Assembly: GCF_001047675.1 (NCBI RefSeq)
Contig: NZ_CP011975.1
Coordinates: 2,396,073-2,460,072, forward strand
Source: Yersinia aleksiciae
GTDB lineage: Bacteria; Pseudomonadota; Gammaproteobacteria; Enterobacterales; Enterobacteriaceae
Length of the DNA: 64,000 nucleotides
Direction: 5' to 3'
Program-made: the position numbers and the translations under genes
The notes under the pieces: model-generated
Seen by the model: only the letters and a program-made list of their open reading frames with translations
Databases searched by the model: none
What the model was told of the DNA's origin: nothing
Shown: positions 9,578 to 17,679 of the stretch, piece after piece
How positions within the stretch are numbered: the stretch's first letter is position 1
Layout: each line of letters begins with the position of its first letter

Positions 9578-10027
9578 TTAGGACTGTTTTGCTGCCCACC
9601 AAGAGAGTAGGCGCAAGCAAGACGAGTAATAGTCCTCTTCTGGCAGCTGTCACCACATTGACCCAAGCGGGGGTTTCCGTCCGTGCGAATCCTTGCCAAT
9701 ACGCTTTTATTATTTGCTCCCAACTGAGGTAGAGCGGAATACGAACAGCATCAAAACTAAAGCGGGCGGGCCAGCTATTAGCTGGAGTAAAACTGCCATC
9801 AAAGGTAGGCTATCATCATTAAATACCGCAAACAGCATACCAAAACCTTGCCCCTCGGTATGGCTAATATCGTGGTTGCCGGTATCGACAATGCGGCCAT
9901 TGGGCTTAAGAAAACGATTTTTGAATTGCTACCAACCGGGGTCCTGTACCTGTACAACTGCCGAAAATAGCAGGCCAAATAAGATACAGGCGGTAAAAAC
10001 AAGACGTGTTGTTTTCTTGATTAGCAT
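9578..10027 (-). pseudogene. bcsZ: Decayed endoglucanase gene bcsZ
   Basis: The frame opens with a lipidless signal-like sequence (MLIKKTTRLVFTACILFGLL) and then hits an in-frame TAG after DPGW. Beyond it, [17 protein letters not shown] and [19 protein letters not shown] match the start of GH8 cellulases of the BcsZ type. Later pieces in other frames still read [27 protein letters not shown] and YYSSCLRLLSW, which fit the end of BcsZ. There is at least one nonsense mutation, an internal deletion and two frameshifts. In an intact operon BcsZ trims cellulose in the periplasm. It begins 2 bp after the remnant upstream, so the original gene junction seems preserved. Confidence 0.75.
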
Positions 10028-10029
10028 GA

Positions 10030-10716
10030 TTATTTCCCATCCAACAAGTATCTAAAATAGATTAACGCAGTGGTTTCGGAGTAGTCACCAAAAGTATCGT
10101 AGCCAACCTGACTGCCGATCTGTATATTTTGCTGGCAGTTATAGCTGCCATCCGCCTTAAAGTTATACCCGATACCATTTTTGCTTTGTGCAGCATAACG
10201 GGATTCGGTGCTATAACCGTCACGGACATATTGTTCAAGTTGTGCTTGCAGCTTTGGATAATTAATGCACTGAGCCGCAAGGATAGTATCTAGAACCACA
10301 TCGAGACTTTCATTGTAAGTCGGGATATAAACATCAACGGTTGGCCATAAACTCGTATCTTCGGGAAAGGGGTCGATCGATCTTTTTAGCGGCCAAATTG
10401 TCTGCAAATAGCTGAATGAGAGGATTACCAAAATATAAAGTTCAGCCGTATAAAGCAGAATACCCAATATAGTTTCAGTCACTGAGCCAAAATGAAGTGT
10501 CTCAGTCGTGCGCCAATAGATATAGCGAGATGACATCAAGAATGACAATACTGTCATTACAATTGTGACTTTCCTGCTTTTGCTTAATCCAAGCAAAAAG
10601 AAGGCTGCAATGCTGAATATCCCAAAGATATACTGCTTATTACTGTCCATCGGTGTAACGATAACCAATATAGCAATTGGGAATAAAAGTAATAACAGAA
10701 GATAAAAAATCCCGAT
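10030..10716 (-). pseudogene. Deletion fusion: bcsA N-terminal part joined to a BcsC-like C-terminus
   Basis: Reading on the minus strand, the frame starts within the membrane part of cellulose synthase BcsA (VIVTPMDSNKQYIFG, then LLGLSKSRKVTIVM, then YWRTTETLHF) and reaches the start of its GT2 domain (WPTVDVYIPTYNESLDVV). After INYPK it changes abruptly to a sequence ending YSETTALIYFRYLLDGK, which resembles the last strands of the BcsC export barrel. The catalytic core of BcsA, all of BcsB and most of BcsC are therefore missing. The BcsA identity is confident. The BcsC assignment is by resemblance of the last 70 residues and is weaker. Confidence 0.75.
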
Positions 10717-10732
10717 GGATCATCCCTAAGAA

Positions 10733-10939
10733 CTTATCGCCTAAGCGTTGTTCGAAGAATTGAGAAACGTCATGGTTAATTTGGCGACGATTATTACTTT
10801 GGTTAACCATGAAATAGGTGCCCACTTTATTATCTAGAGGAGCGTCAATGAGTTTACCTTTCTCCACTTGAGGCAGTAGCGATAAAGACGCGGTATCTGC
10901 CAGCATCCCAACCAAATGCATATCGGCAATTCTCTGCAT
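10733..10939 (-). pseudogene. Fragment of bcsQ (MinD-like cellulose localisation protein)
   Basis: A reading frame containing NQSNNRRQINHDVSQFFEQR followed by LGDKFLGMIHRD resembles the C-terminal part of BcsQ, where an Asn-Gln, an Arg-Arg and an IHRDE motif recur. It lies just upstream of the bcsA remnant, where bcsQ belongs. The frame is lost at the junction with bcsA. Upstream, between 10940 and about 11060, frames interrupted by stops are probably further decay of the same gene. The assignment is by motif and position only. Confidence 0.4.
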
Positions 10940-11153
10940 GGCTTTTAACGTCGGACTTGGCCCTGTGGTAGAAAATCTGCAATGACCACTAATCCGGGAT
11001 AATTCAGCACCGAATGCAGTCCGCGCTGTAAAAATGCGGATCAGAAATTAATTCGTGTTCAAATGCCAGCCGTTTTGCTTCGTCAACAGAATATGAACGC
11101 CGACTACAGAAATGTGCCTAAATCCGTGTCCGGTTTTAGTTGACCGTTACAGT
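10940..11153. other. Non-coding stretch with decayed sequence upstream of the bcs remnant
   Basis: No frame of convincing length is present. Short open pieces on the minus strand may belong to the start of the lost cellulose operon. The right part appears to lead into an insertion-sequence tail. Confidence 0.4.
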
Positions 11154-11228
11154 CGGTACTCACGATTTGGCAATGTCAGCCCGGCAGAGTTTACCAAGCA
11201 GTATTGGCAAAATGCTCAGGCAGCTTAA
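11154..11228 (+). pseudogene. C-terminal tail of an IS3-family transposase
   Basis: The frame reads RYSRFGNVSPAEFTKQYWQN and stops at TAA 11226-11228. The SPAEF motif followed by an aromatic-rich end is the usual C-terminus of IS3-family OrfB. A GTCCGATCTTGTCAGGACACC segment follows at 11239-11259 and may hold the element's terminal repeat. It marks the left side of the sugar operon, while an IS3-type 5' part lies on the right side. Confidence 0.5.
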
Positions 11229-11312
11229 GGCGGGACTGTCCGATCTTGTCAGGACACCCTCAGTACGCGCAGGAAATTTCGCGGACATAACGCTGAATGT
11301 AATGAAGTTTTT

Positions 11313-11340
11313 CAACCTGCCACGCTGGCGTGGCAGGTTG
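11313..11340. terminator. Perfect 12-bp stem downstream of the sugar operon
   Basis: CAACCTGCCACG and CGTGGCAGGTTG flank the 4-base loop CTGG. It lies 70 bp past the end of the operon's last gene. The tract after the stem on the operon strand is A-rich, not T-rich, so it is not a textbook intrinsic terminator, but it is the only strong stem in the gap. Confidence 0.4.
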
Positions 11341-11409
11341 ATCAGAGATTTCCTGGTGATAAAACGGCTAACACTCAAGAATACCGATTCATTCGTCAGG
11401 TCGATTTGG

Positions 11410-13656
11410 TCATTGGATTATTCGCATTGATACGAAACCTATGCCAAGAATCCGACTATCTGAGCTTCCAGTAAGCTGCATAGGCGATACAGCTTTGGGT
11501 GGGATGAAGGTGATGCTATCGGCGCTCTCGCCTGCGAGGTCAACATCCAGACGGGTTTCAGAGAAACCTGCAGTGAGCGGAATACTGTATTCACGACTGC
11601 CTATCCTGACGAGAGTCGGTTCATTAGCATTCGTGCCAAAAGCCCGAGCCTTTAGTATAAGAGAGAATTTCTGCGGCAGTGGGTCGGTAAATTTGAAGAC
11701 GGCTTGTTGGGATGACCAGCGTCCCCACCGCTCGAGCCCATACAGACCTTGGACGTCGTCTATAAAGTCAGGCAAGTTGCCCCGGGTAAAATCTATTCCG
11801 CTCATCAAGTCTCCGCTATAGCGTGGGCCTAAAGCGTCTGCAATGTACCCTGCCTCTCGCTGAATTTGCTTTGCTGTCAGACTTGCCAAGTCTGGATGCG
11901 CGCTGTTATCCAGCTTATAGAACACCATTTTTTTGTCGTCACTTTGAAGCAGCGGCGGTTGCTGTAGCAACTGAGATAGTTCTTGAATAATCGCTTCGCC
12001 GTTGTCTGCATAGCCACGACGATCAATATAAATGCCATCGAAGCCGAGTCTGCGGATGACCTCAATCTGATGCGATATTGGCTCTCGTCCCAGCGCACGA
12101 TAGAACAAATCACCTGGCCGCCCCTTCGTACCGCCGTAGCTCCAATGCAGGTCTTTCGAATGCAGCACACCAGCCATCATTTGGTAACTGCGCAAGTGGT
12201 GTATTGCCGGTGTTTCAGGAAAGCGTATGTAAGGCAACTGATAAACCGCCCCCCCCGCAGGGAGCGCTTTTTCGATAGATTGGATAAAGTCTCTGTCGTT
12301 GTCGAACGAAGCTTTAGCGGGCGAATTATAGTTTTTGCGGATTGGCACGGTCTGGTCGTACAAGCCCACGAACATCAGTACTACTGCAATGGCTACCGAC
12401 TGATTGGCAAGCCGAGGTGCTTTCTTCTGCAATAAAAGCTGGAGCGAAATGAAGAAGAAAAGTAAGGCGCCGCAAGCGATGAAAATGCTGTCTCTGTTCC
12501 AACCCCTTATCAACGGGGAAATGACCATTGCAAATAGCGAACCTAAGCCGCCTACAGTTGCAAACAGGAATAGCACAAATGTTGTGACCGCCAGAAGGCG
12601 AAGCTTATCATCGGATCTCGTCCGTGCAGGGATGAAGATTAGGTAAAGCAACGCCATCATAAAGCCCGCAGCACCGATGATACCCAGCGACGAAGTCGCA
12701 TTTTCGTTGGTTAAAGGGTTATGTTGATACTTCTGGGCGACCTGTCTAAATTGCGAAATCCGGTGGTCTATCCGCGGCATCAACAACTGCATCATCTTCA
12801 GCCCATAGGTTTCAGATTCGCTAATTGAACGCAGAGCCATCTCCCGGTTAGGACCGTCCTTATAAGTCCCTAGCACGTTAGGCGCGAGGTTTATCATCAC
12901 ACCCAAAATGGTTGCACTGATGAGTAGCGCCGCTTTTTTCGCACCGTGGGAGCTTCGAGATTTGATAGCGCTCATGACACCGGCTGTGGCGAGAATAATC
13001 ACCCCAAACAAAGCGTAATACACTCCGAAAGAGGCCAGAACCAGCATACCTGCAGCGGATGCCACGAGTTTGCGAAGCGTCGATTTAAGTCCCGTGTAAT
13101 AGGTAGGCCCGCGGGTCAGATATATATCTAATGCCAGATAGAAAAACAGCGGGGCGACAAAATAGCAAGTGTAAAAAAGATGCTCTAACCGAAGGAAGTG
13201 GAAGGGGACAAACGTGTAAAGGACGCTCATCGCCACGGCAAAACTGCGATTCAGAGAGAAAGCCCGAGCGGTCACGTAGGTGGCAACGAAGCAGGAAGCA
13301 AATCCAAATAAAAAGAATAGATTCGTGCCACCCACCCAGCCGCCACTCATCAGAGCGAATACTTTGATCAATAAGTGAGCGCCCGAATCTGAACCTGGGA
13401 AATCTAGGAAGCTTGAACCGAATGGATAACCACTTCGGACGTTATCGAATAGCCAGCCTTCCGTGACTCTTTGCGCCATCCAAGCATGGAACAATCCATC
13501 ACGCGAATAGGCATAGGGGGTTGTCAGGTTTGGCATCAAGCCGCCGGGCAGGCCACTCATGAGAATGCTTGCGAGGAAGAAGCTTGCAATCGCCCCGATG
13601 ATTATCAGCTTCCAGTCGGCGGCAAACGTCATCCGCCATGTTGGATAAACGCTCAT
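11410..13656 (-). CDS. Large polytopic membrane protein, probable GT-C type glycosyltransferase (GtrC-like role)
   Basis: A protein of about 748 residues. The first two thirds hold roughly 11-13 hydrophobic helices. Between helices 1 and 2 is a long loop with acidic residues (SRDGLFHAWM and FLDFPGSDSG), the arrangement expected of GT-C enzymes that use polyprenyl-phosphate sugars at the periplasmic face. The last third is soluble (FGFDGIYIDR-like and beta-rich segments). I do not recognise a characterised family member. Being last after gtrA and gtrB, it is the best candidate to transfer the sugar to the acceptor glycan. I chose the ATG at 13654-13656 (weak GTGAGA ribosome site); a TTG at 13698 with GGGG upstream is the alternative. 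Confidence 0.65.
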   Translation of the reverse strand: MSVYPTWRMTFAADWKLIIIGAIASFFLASILMSGLPGGLMPNLTTPYAYSRDGLFHAWMAQRVTEGWLFDNVRSGYPFGSSFLDFPGSDSGAHLLIKVFALMSGGWVGGTNLFFLFGFASCFVATYVTARAFSLNRSFAVAMSVLYTFVPFHFLRLEHLFYTCYFVAPLFFYLALDIYLTRGPTYYTGLKSTLRKLVASAAGMLVLASFGVYYALFGVIILATAGVMSAIKSRSSHGAKKAALLISATILGVMINLAPNVLGTYKDGPNREMALRSISESETYGLKMMQLLMPRIDHRISQFRQVAQKYQHNPLTNENATSSLGIIGAAGFMMALLYLIFIPARTRSDDKLRLLAVTTFVLFLFATVGGLGSLFAMVISPLIRGWNRDSIFIACGALLFFFISLQLLLQKKAPRLANQSVAIAVVLMFVGLYDQTVPIRKNYNSPAKASFDNDRDFIQSIEKALPAGGAVYQLPYIRFPETPAIHHLRSYQMMAGVLHSKDLHWSYGGTKGRPGDLFYRALGREPISHQIEVIRRLGFDGIYIDRRGYADNGEAIIQELSQLLQQPPLLQSDDKKMVFYKLDNSAHPDLASLTAKQIQREAGYIADALGPRYSGDLMSGIDFTRGNLPDFIDDVQGLYGLERWGRWSSQQAVFKFTDPLPQKFSLILKARAFGTNANEPTLVRIGSREYSIPLTAGFSETRLDVDLAGESADSITFIPPKAVSPMQLTGSSDSRILGIGFVSMRIIQ

Positions 13657-13715
13657 TTTAGTCTCACTGTATGTATTTGTTTTAATTGTGGATTTCAATG
13701 CATTCCCCAGAGCTA

Positions 13716-14648
13716 TTAGTCGAAATTCACGCGTTCGCTTTCGATGACTAACGGCATATTGCGGATTTTGGTGTGAACCGATCCCAAGTACTCCCCAAGC
13801 ATCCCCAAGAACAGGATCTGTACCGAGCTGAAAAAGAACAGAGAAATGAGCAATGGCGCGATACCCATTTGGAAGGAGTCCCAGAATACCAACTTCGCAA
13901 TCAAGAACCCAAATGCGGCTAATAGGCTGAACCCTGCGAGCATTGCGCCGCCTATCACCATCAGCCGTAGTGGCACTTTGGAGTGATTGGTAATACCAAG
14001 CATGGCAATGTCATACAACGTGTAGAAATTGTTCTTGGTTATGCCACGCATGCGCCGCGGTTGCTTGAATGGCACGGTCGCGATCGGGAAGCCTATCTCA
14101 CACAGCAGACCACGGAAATACGGGTAAGGGTCGTCAATCTTCTTCAGTATGTCCAGAACGGCCCGGTCGAATAGACCCGCTCCCGTGGCGTTCTGCACCA
14201 ATGGCACTTCGGAGATACGCGTGACGAAGCGATAGTAGATACGGCGTGCGATGAACATTAGGCGCGACTCTTCGCTCTCCGGTTTCACTGCCATGACTGT
14301 CTTGAAGCCCTCCTCCCATTTTTTCACGAACTCTTCGATCATTTCAGGCGGGTCTTGCAGGTCAGAGGCAATCAATATTGCGGCATCGCCCCGAGCCTGA
14401 AGCAAAGCATAGTACGGCGAGCGGATATGGCCGAAGTTTCGCGCGTTCAGGATGAGCTTTACCCGCTTGTCTTGGGCAGCCAATGCACGCAACTTGACGA
14501 GGCTGTTATCAGTTGAGCAGTTGTCGATGAAGATATGTTCGTAATCGTAGTCAAGGCGTGCCATAACGTCGACGATGCGCTGGTAAAGTTCATCAATATT
14601 GGCTTCTTCGTTGTAGCAAGGTGTCACTATGCTGATGAGTTTACGCAT
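13716..14648 (-). CDS. GtrB/ArnC-like polyprenyl-phosphate sugar transferase
   Basis: GT2-family enzyme of about 310 residues expected to move a nucleotide-activated sugar onto undecaprenyl phosphate at the cytoplasmic face. The catalytic domain begins ISIVTPCYNEEANIDELYQR, with DNCSTDNS and the DLQDPPE segment carrying the metal-binding acidic residues. Two C-terminal transmembrane helices (about 230-295) end in LGEYLGSVHTKIRNMP, typical of GtrB, DPM1 and ArnC. I use the Met of MRKLISIVTP, since the upstream 18 codons fall inside gtrA. In this operon the likely donor is CDP-yersiniose, an inference from context. Confidence 0.85.
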   Translation of the reverse strand: MRKLISIVTPCYNEEANIDELYQRIVDVMARLDYDYEHIFIDNCSTDNSLVKLRALAAQDKRVKLILNARNFGHIRSPYYALLQARGDAAILIASDLQDPPEMIEEFVKKWEEGFKTVMAVKPESEESRLMFIARRIYYRFVTRISEVPLVQNATGAGLFDRAVLDILKKIDDPYPYFRGLLCEIGFPIATVPFKQPRRMRGITKNNFYTLYDIAMLGITNHSKVPLRLMVIGGAMLAGFSLLAAFGFLIAKLVFWDSFQMGIAPLLISLFFFSSVQILFLGMLGEYLGSVHTKIRNMPLVIESERVNFD

Positions 14649-15045
14649 GATTGAATATATACCTGTTATTAATGACAAATGAGAGTAGAGCCATCGGCAC
14701 AATTAATGCGATGCCAGCTAGATAGGGGGTCGCGCCCAGTGATGTAAGCGCAGCAATACCTGCTACGTTGGCACCGTAGACAAAGGTATACCCGGCCACG
14801 AAACGGAAGATGAGACTATTTTTTTTCGAGCCAAACACCAAGGCACCGATGCTTTTAAAGTTGAACAAGACGCCGAGGACAGTGGCCAGTAGCAGAGCCA
14901 TGCTGTAATGCAGACCGAGGTAGAGAAAGGCAGCAAAACAGCCGTAGCCGAACGCCGCATTCATCACCCCCACCAACAAAAAACGGACTAGCTTTACCTT
15001 CAGAAGCGCGCTAATCCGTGGCCATGCTTTCTCAGTCTTCTGCAT
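14641..15045 (-). CDS. GtrA-like membrane protein, putative lipid-linked sugar flippase
   Basis: About 134 residues with four transmembrane helices, starting KLVRFLLVGVMNAAFGYGCF and ending FVINNRYIFNHA, both standard for the GtrA/DPMS3 family. Members are proposed to flip undecaprenyl-phosphate sugars to the periplasm. The start overlaps yerF by 14 bp and the end overlaps gtrB by 8 bp, so it is a coupled member of the operon. I chose MQKTEKAW as the start; a Met seven codons earlier is possible. Confidence 0.82.
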   Translation of the reverse strand: MQKTEKAWPRISALLKVKLVRFLLVGVMNAAFGYGCFAAFLYLGLHYSMALLLATVLGVLFNFKSIGALVFGSKKNSLIFRFVAGYTFVYGANVAGIAALTSLGATPYLAGIALIVPMALLSFVINNRYIFNHA

Positions 15046-15964
15046 GCAGCGCCAGCCTGATCTCATGCATCACACCGCTCAGCGAAGAATCGGCGGGTAC
15101 ATAACCGAACAATTGCTCGGCCTCGCGATTGTACGAATAGTAATGAGCCTTTTGGCCTGTGGCATTCACCTGGGACTGCTCACCTACAATCGTAAAGTTC
15201 AGGCCGAACTGCTCGCCCAAAGCTGCGAGCAACTCAAATTTCCCTACGGGCGCGAGGCTGTAACAGTCCACTGCACTGTTGCACGCAGGAGCTTGCAGTA
15301 TTCGGTCAATTAACTGCATGAAGTCAGCAGGGGTAAGGTAGTCCCGCAGCATGTCGTCTGGTGCAACTTCCAGAACCGTCCCATCATGCAGTGCCCTTAG
15401 AATGTCGCTAAGGAAGAACCGTGCCTCGCGCGCCTGACGATGACTGAAGTAGCTAAATACACGAACATCGACGATAGCCGCATCCGGCAGTGCTCGATGG
15501 CGACACTCGGTCTGGAATTTGGCAGCGCCATACCAGTGTTGGGGCAACAGGGCATTGATTGGAAAAACTGCCGTCGAGGTCTCGGTGATCGGGGTTGTAA
15601 AATTGGAGCCATAGGCGGCGCCGCTACTGAGATAGATGTATTTGCACTCAGGGTGGCTGCGCAGATAGGCTAAGGCAAGGTTGTCATAGTGTTCGGTGAC
15701 GGTAAAAATGGCTTGACCCATTTGTAACGCTCTGGCTGGGTCGCCTACGCCAACGAAGTTGATGATCGCATCGAACTGGTCGCTATCATCAAAGCTGTCG
15801 TAGGTGACGACGGCAAACCCCTTGCGCGCCGCAGTCTCTTGAAGCTCGGCATCCAACGTGCTGGACGCACGGACGAACAAGGTGCACTGGTAAGTCGTAG
15901 ACTGGATACTGGCTATCAGGTCCTTCGCGATATGGCTGCTCGCTCCCAGGATGGCGAGTCTCAT
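15032..15964 (-). CDS. yerF: SDR-type reductase, probable YerF
   Basis: NAD(P)-dependent protein of about 310 residues. The N-terminal RLAILGASSHIAKDL is a Rossmann dinucleotide loop. A Ser in YLSSGAAYG and the YGAAK (YxxxK) motif supply the SDR catalytic residues. In Y. pseudotuberculosis O:VI, YerF reduces the acetyl side chain that YerE adds, giving CDP-yersiniose; I infer the same step from adjacency to yerE and overlap by 4 bp. The frame extends 22 codons upstream, but MRLAILGA is the natural start. A generic sugar epimerase is the main alternative. Confidence 0.72.
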   Translation of the reverse strand: MRLAILGASSHIAKDLIASIQSTTYQCTLFVRASSTLDAELQETAARKGFAVVTYDSFDDSDQFDAIINFVGVGDPARALQMGQAIFTVTEHYDNLALAYLRSHPECKYIYLSSGAAYGSNFTTPITETSTAVFPINALLPQHWYGAAKFQTECRHRALPDAAIVDVRVFSYFSHRQAREARFFLSDILRALHDGTVLEVAPDDMLRDYLTPADFMQLIDRILQAPACNSAVDCYSLAPVGKFELLAALGEQFGLNFTIVGEQSQVNATGQKAHYYSYNREAEQLFGYVPADSSLSGVMHEIRLALHAED

Positions 15965-17676
15965 TGACCTAATTCCAGTAGCGGTGACTGTTCGTTGATG
16001 GGGCGGCCGAACTCCAGACGTGGTCGGCACTCCCGCGCATCTGGCATCAATACCTCAATCAGCATCGGTTTTCCATTCGCTAGGAACTCAGACACCGCAG
16101 CCTTGAAGGTTTCCAGGTCGTTCAAGCTCCGCGAATCGATGCCATAGGCAGCACCCAGTGCTTGGAATTGCGATGTGTAGCCATCCCAGTAAGTTGAGGA
16201 GTTACGACCCTCAAAGTACATTTCCTGAAAGCCCCGCACCATGCCTAGGGAGTGGTTGTTCAATACCACAGTGAGGATGGGGAGACGCTCACGGGCGATG
16301 ATATCCAACTCCTGGATATTCAGTTGGGCGCCGCCATCACCAGTAATCACCACAACTGGCTTGCTGCCAGCGATGCAGGCACCCACCGCAGCCGGAATGG
16401 CAAAACCCATCGTACCCAGGCCACCGGAATGGTGCATGGCCTGACGAGAGCCTAGGCGCAAGGTGTGCGCGGCCCACATCTGGTTGTTGCCCACATCGAC
16501 AACGTAATCTAGTGCCTGACCTTCAGCCAGTTCGTTGAGGGTACTGAACAATTCGAAAGGGCTGATACTCCAGTCAGTGTACTCGTCCTTGAACGACTGC
16601 TCGAACACCTGCGCTAGGTGCGCTTGCCAAGCAGTGGGGACGGATCGCAGGTTTGGAGCATGAGTGACGAAAGAGGCAAATACCGCCTCAAGGTTGGCAT
16701 TGATCGACTGTTGCGCCTTTACCCTGTTATCCAACTGGGCAGCGTCCAGATCGAACTGCACTATATGCGCATTGTGCGCGAAGGTTTCCGTTTTTGCGCC
16801 GGTTTGGCGCACATCCATGCGGCTGCCGAACACGATCAGCAGGTCGCAGTTCTGCACTGCATAATTAGCCGCTCGGGTGCCATAGGCCCCCAGCATTCCA
16901 AGGTAATTCTCGCTGGCAGGTAGTTTCTCGGCACCCTTAAGGCTTGCGACGTGAGGGATGCCCAGTTTACTGACCTCGCTCAACCATTGGCTGAACCCTG
17001 GCATATTTACTGCGCCGCCACCAATAAGGAAAACTGGCTTCTGCGCTTTTTCCAACAACGCCCATACGTCGTCGTACGGGGCGCTTTGCTCCGGTGCCAA
17101 CGAAGACTCGTAGGCCCAGACGCTTAATAATTCATCCAATACCGCGTCGTCCACCTCGGCTCGCTGGATGTCCATGGGTATGTCCAGCAATACAGGGCCT
17201 GGACGACCTGATCGAGCGATGGCAATCGCTTTGAGCAAGCAGGGAATCAGTTCATCAATGTGCCCGACTTGATGAGCATACTTGGTGATACTCCTCACCA
17301 ACGCGACGCTATCGAGCTCTTGAAAACCCTGTTGACGGATGGTCCGTTCTCCTTTGAGCTCATGCGTATTGACCTGGCCGGTCAGGAACAGACACGGGTG
17401 GCTGTCCAGCCAGCAATCGGCAATTCCCGTGATTAAGTTCGTGGCACCTGGGCCACTAGTGCCCAATGCCACGCCCATTACTTTGTGATTTGTCGCACGT
17501 GCGACAGCAGATGCAGCGAAGGCGGCGCCTTGCTCATGGTGCATTGATACCAATTTGGTTTTGCCAAGCAAGTTAATGCTGTCCACCAAATGGGTGATCA
17601 TTCCACCAATGAGCTCAAAACCATAAATGACTTGGGTGTCCGCTAGGACTTTTGCTACTGCATCTGATGCTTTCAT
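15961..17676 (-). CDS. yerE: Thiamine-diphosphate acetyl transferase, probable YerE
   Basis: 571-residue acetolactate-synthase-like enzyme. The catalytic Glu is in HHEQGAAFAA (E48). The ThDP/Mg motif runs from GDGGAQ (446) to NN (473-474). A middle domain with GGGAVNMPG suits FAD or nucleotide binding. YerE decarboxylates pyruvate and adds the two-carbon unit to C-4 of CDP-3,6-dideoxy-4-ketohexose, creating the branch of yersiniose. The position directly after ddhC, which makes that ketosugar precursor with ddhD, supports this over an ordinary acetolactate synthase. A small regulatory subunit gene (ilvN/H) is absent. The end overlaps yerF by 4 bp. Confidence 0.82.
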   Translation of the reverse strand: MKASDAVAKVLADTQVIYGFELIGGMITHLVDSINLLGKTKLVSMHHEQGAAFAASAVARATNHKVMGVALGTSGPGATNLITGIADCWLDSHPCLFLTGQVNTHELKGERTIRQQGFQELDSVALVRSITKYAHQVGHIDELIPCLLKAIAIARSGRPGPVLLDIPMDIQRAEVDDAVLDELLSVWAYESSLAPEQSAPYDDVWALLEKAQKPVFLIGGGAVNMPGFSQWLSEVSKLGIPHVASLKGAEKLPASENYLGMLGAYGTRAANYAVQNCDLLIVFGSRMDVRQTGAKTETFAHNAHIVQFDLDAAQLDNRVKAQQSINANLEAVFASFVTHAPNLRSVPTAWQAHLAQVFEQSFKDEYTDWSISPFELFSTLNELAEGQALDYVVDVGNNQMWAAHTLRLGSRQAMHHSGGLGTMGFAIPAAVGACIAGSKPVVVITGDGGAQLNIQELDIIARERLPILTVVLNNHSLGMVRGFQEMYFEGRNSSTYWDGYTSQFQALGAAYGIDSRSLNDLETFKAAVSEFLANGKPMLIEVLMPDARECRPRLEFGRPINEQSPLLELGQ

Positions 17677-17679
17677 AAG

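Noticed and set aside
11239..11259. A matching terminal inverted repeat pairing the left IS tail with the right IS3 remnant
   Set aside because: I could not align it with the sequence near 21980-22010 convincingly by eye.
11441..12435. Plus-strand frames opposite the large membrane protein
   Set aside because: Low-complexity shadows without start signals; the minus-strand frame is continuous and has clear transmembrane helices.
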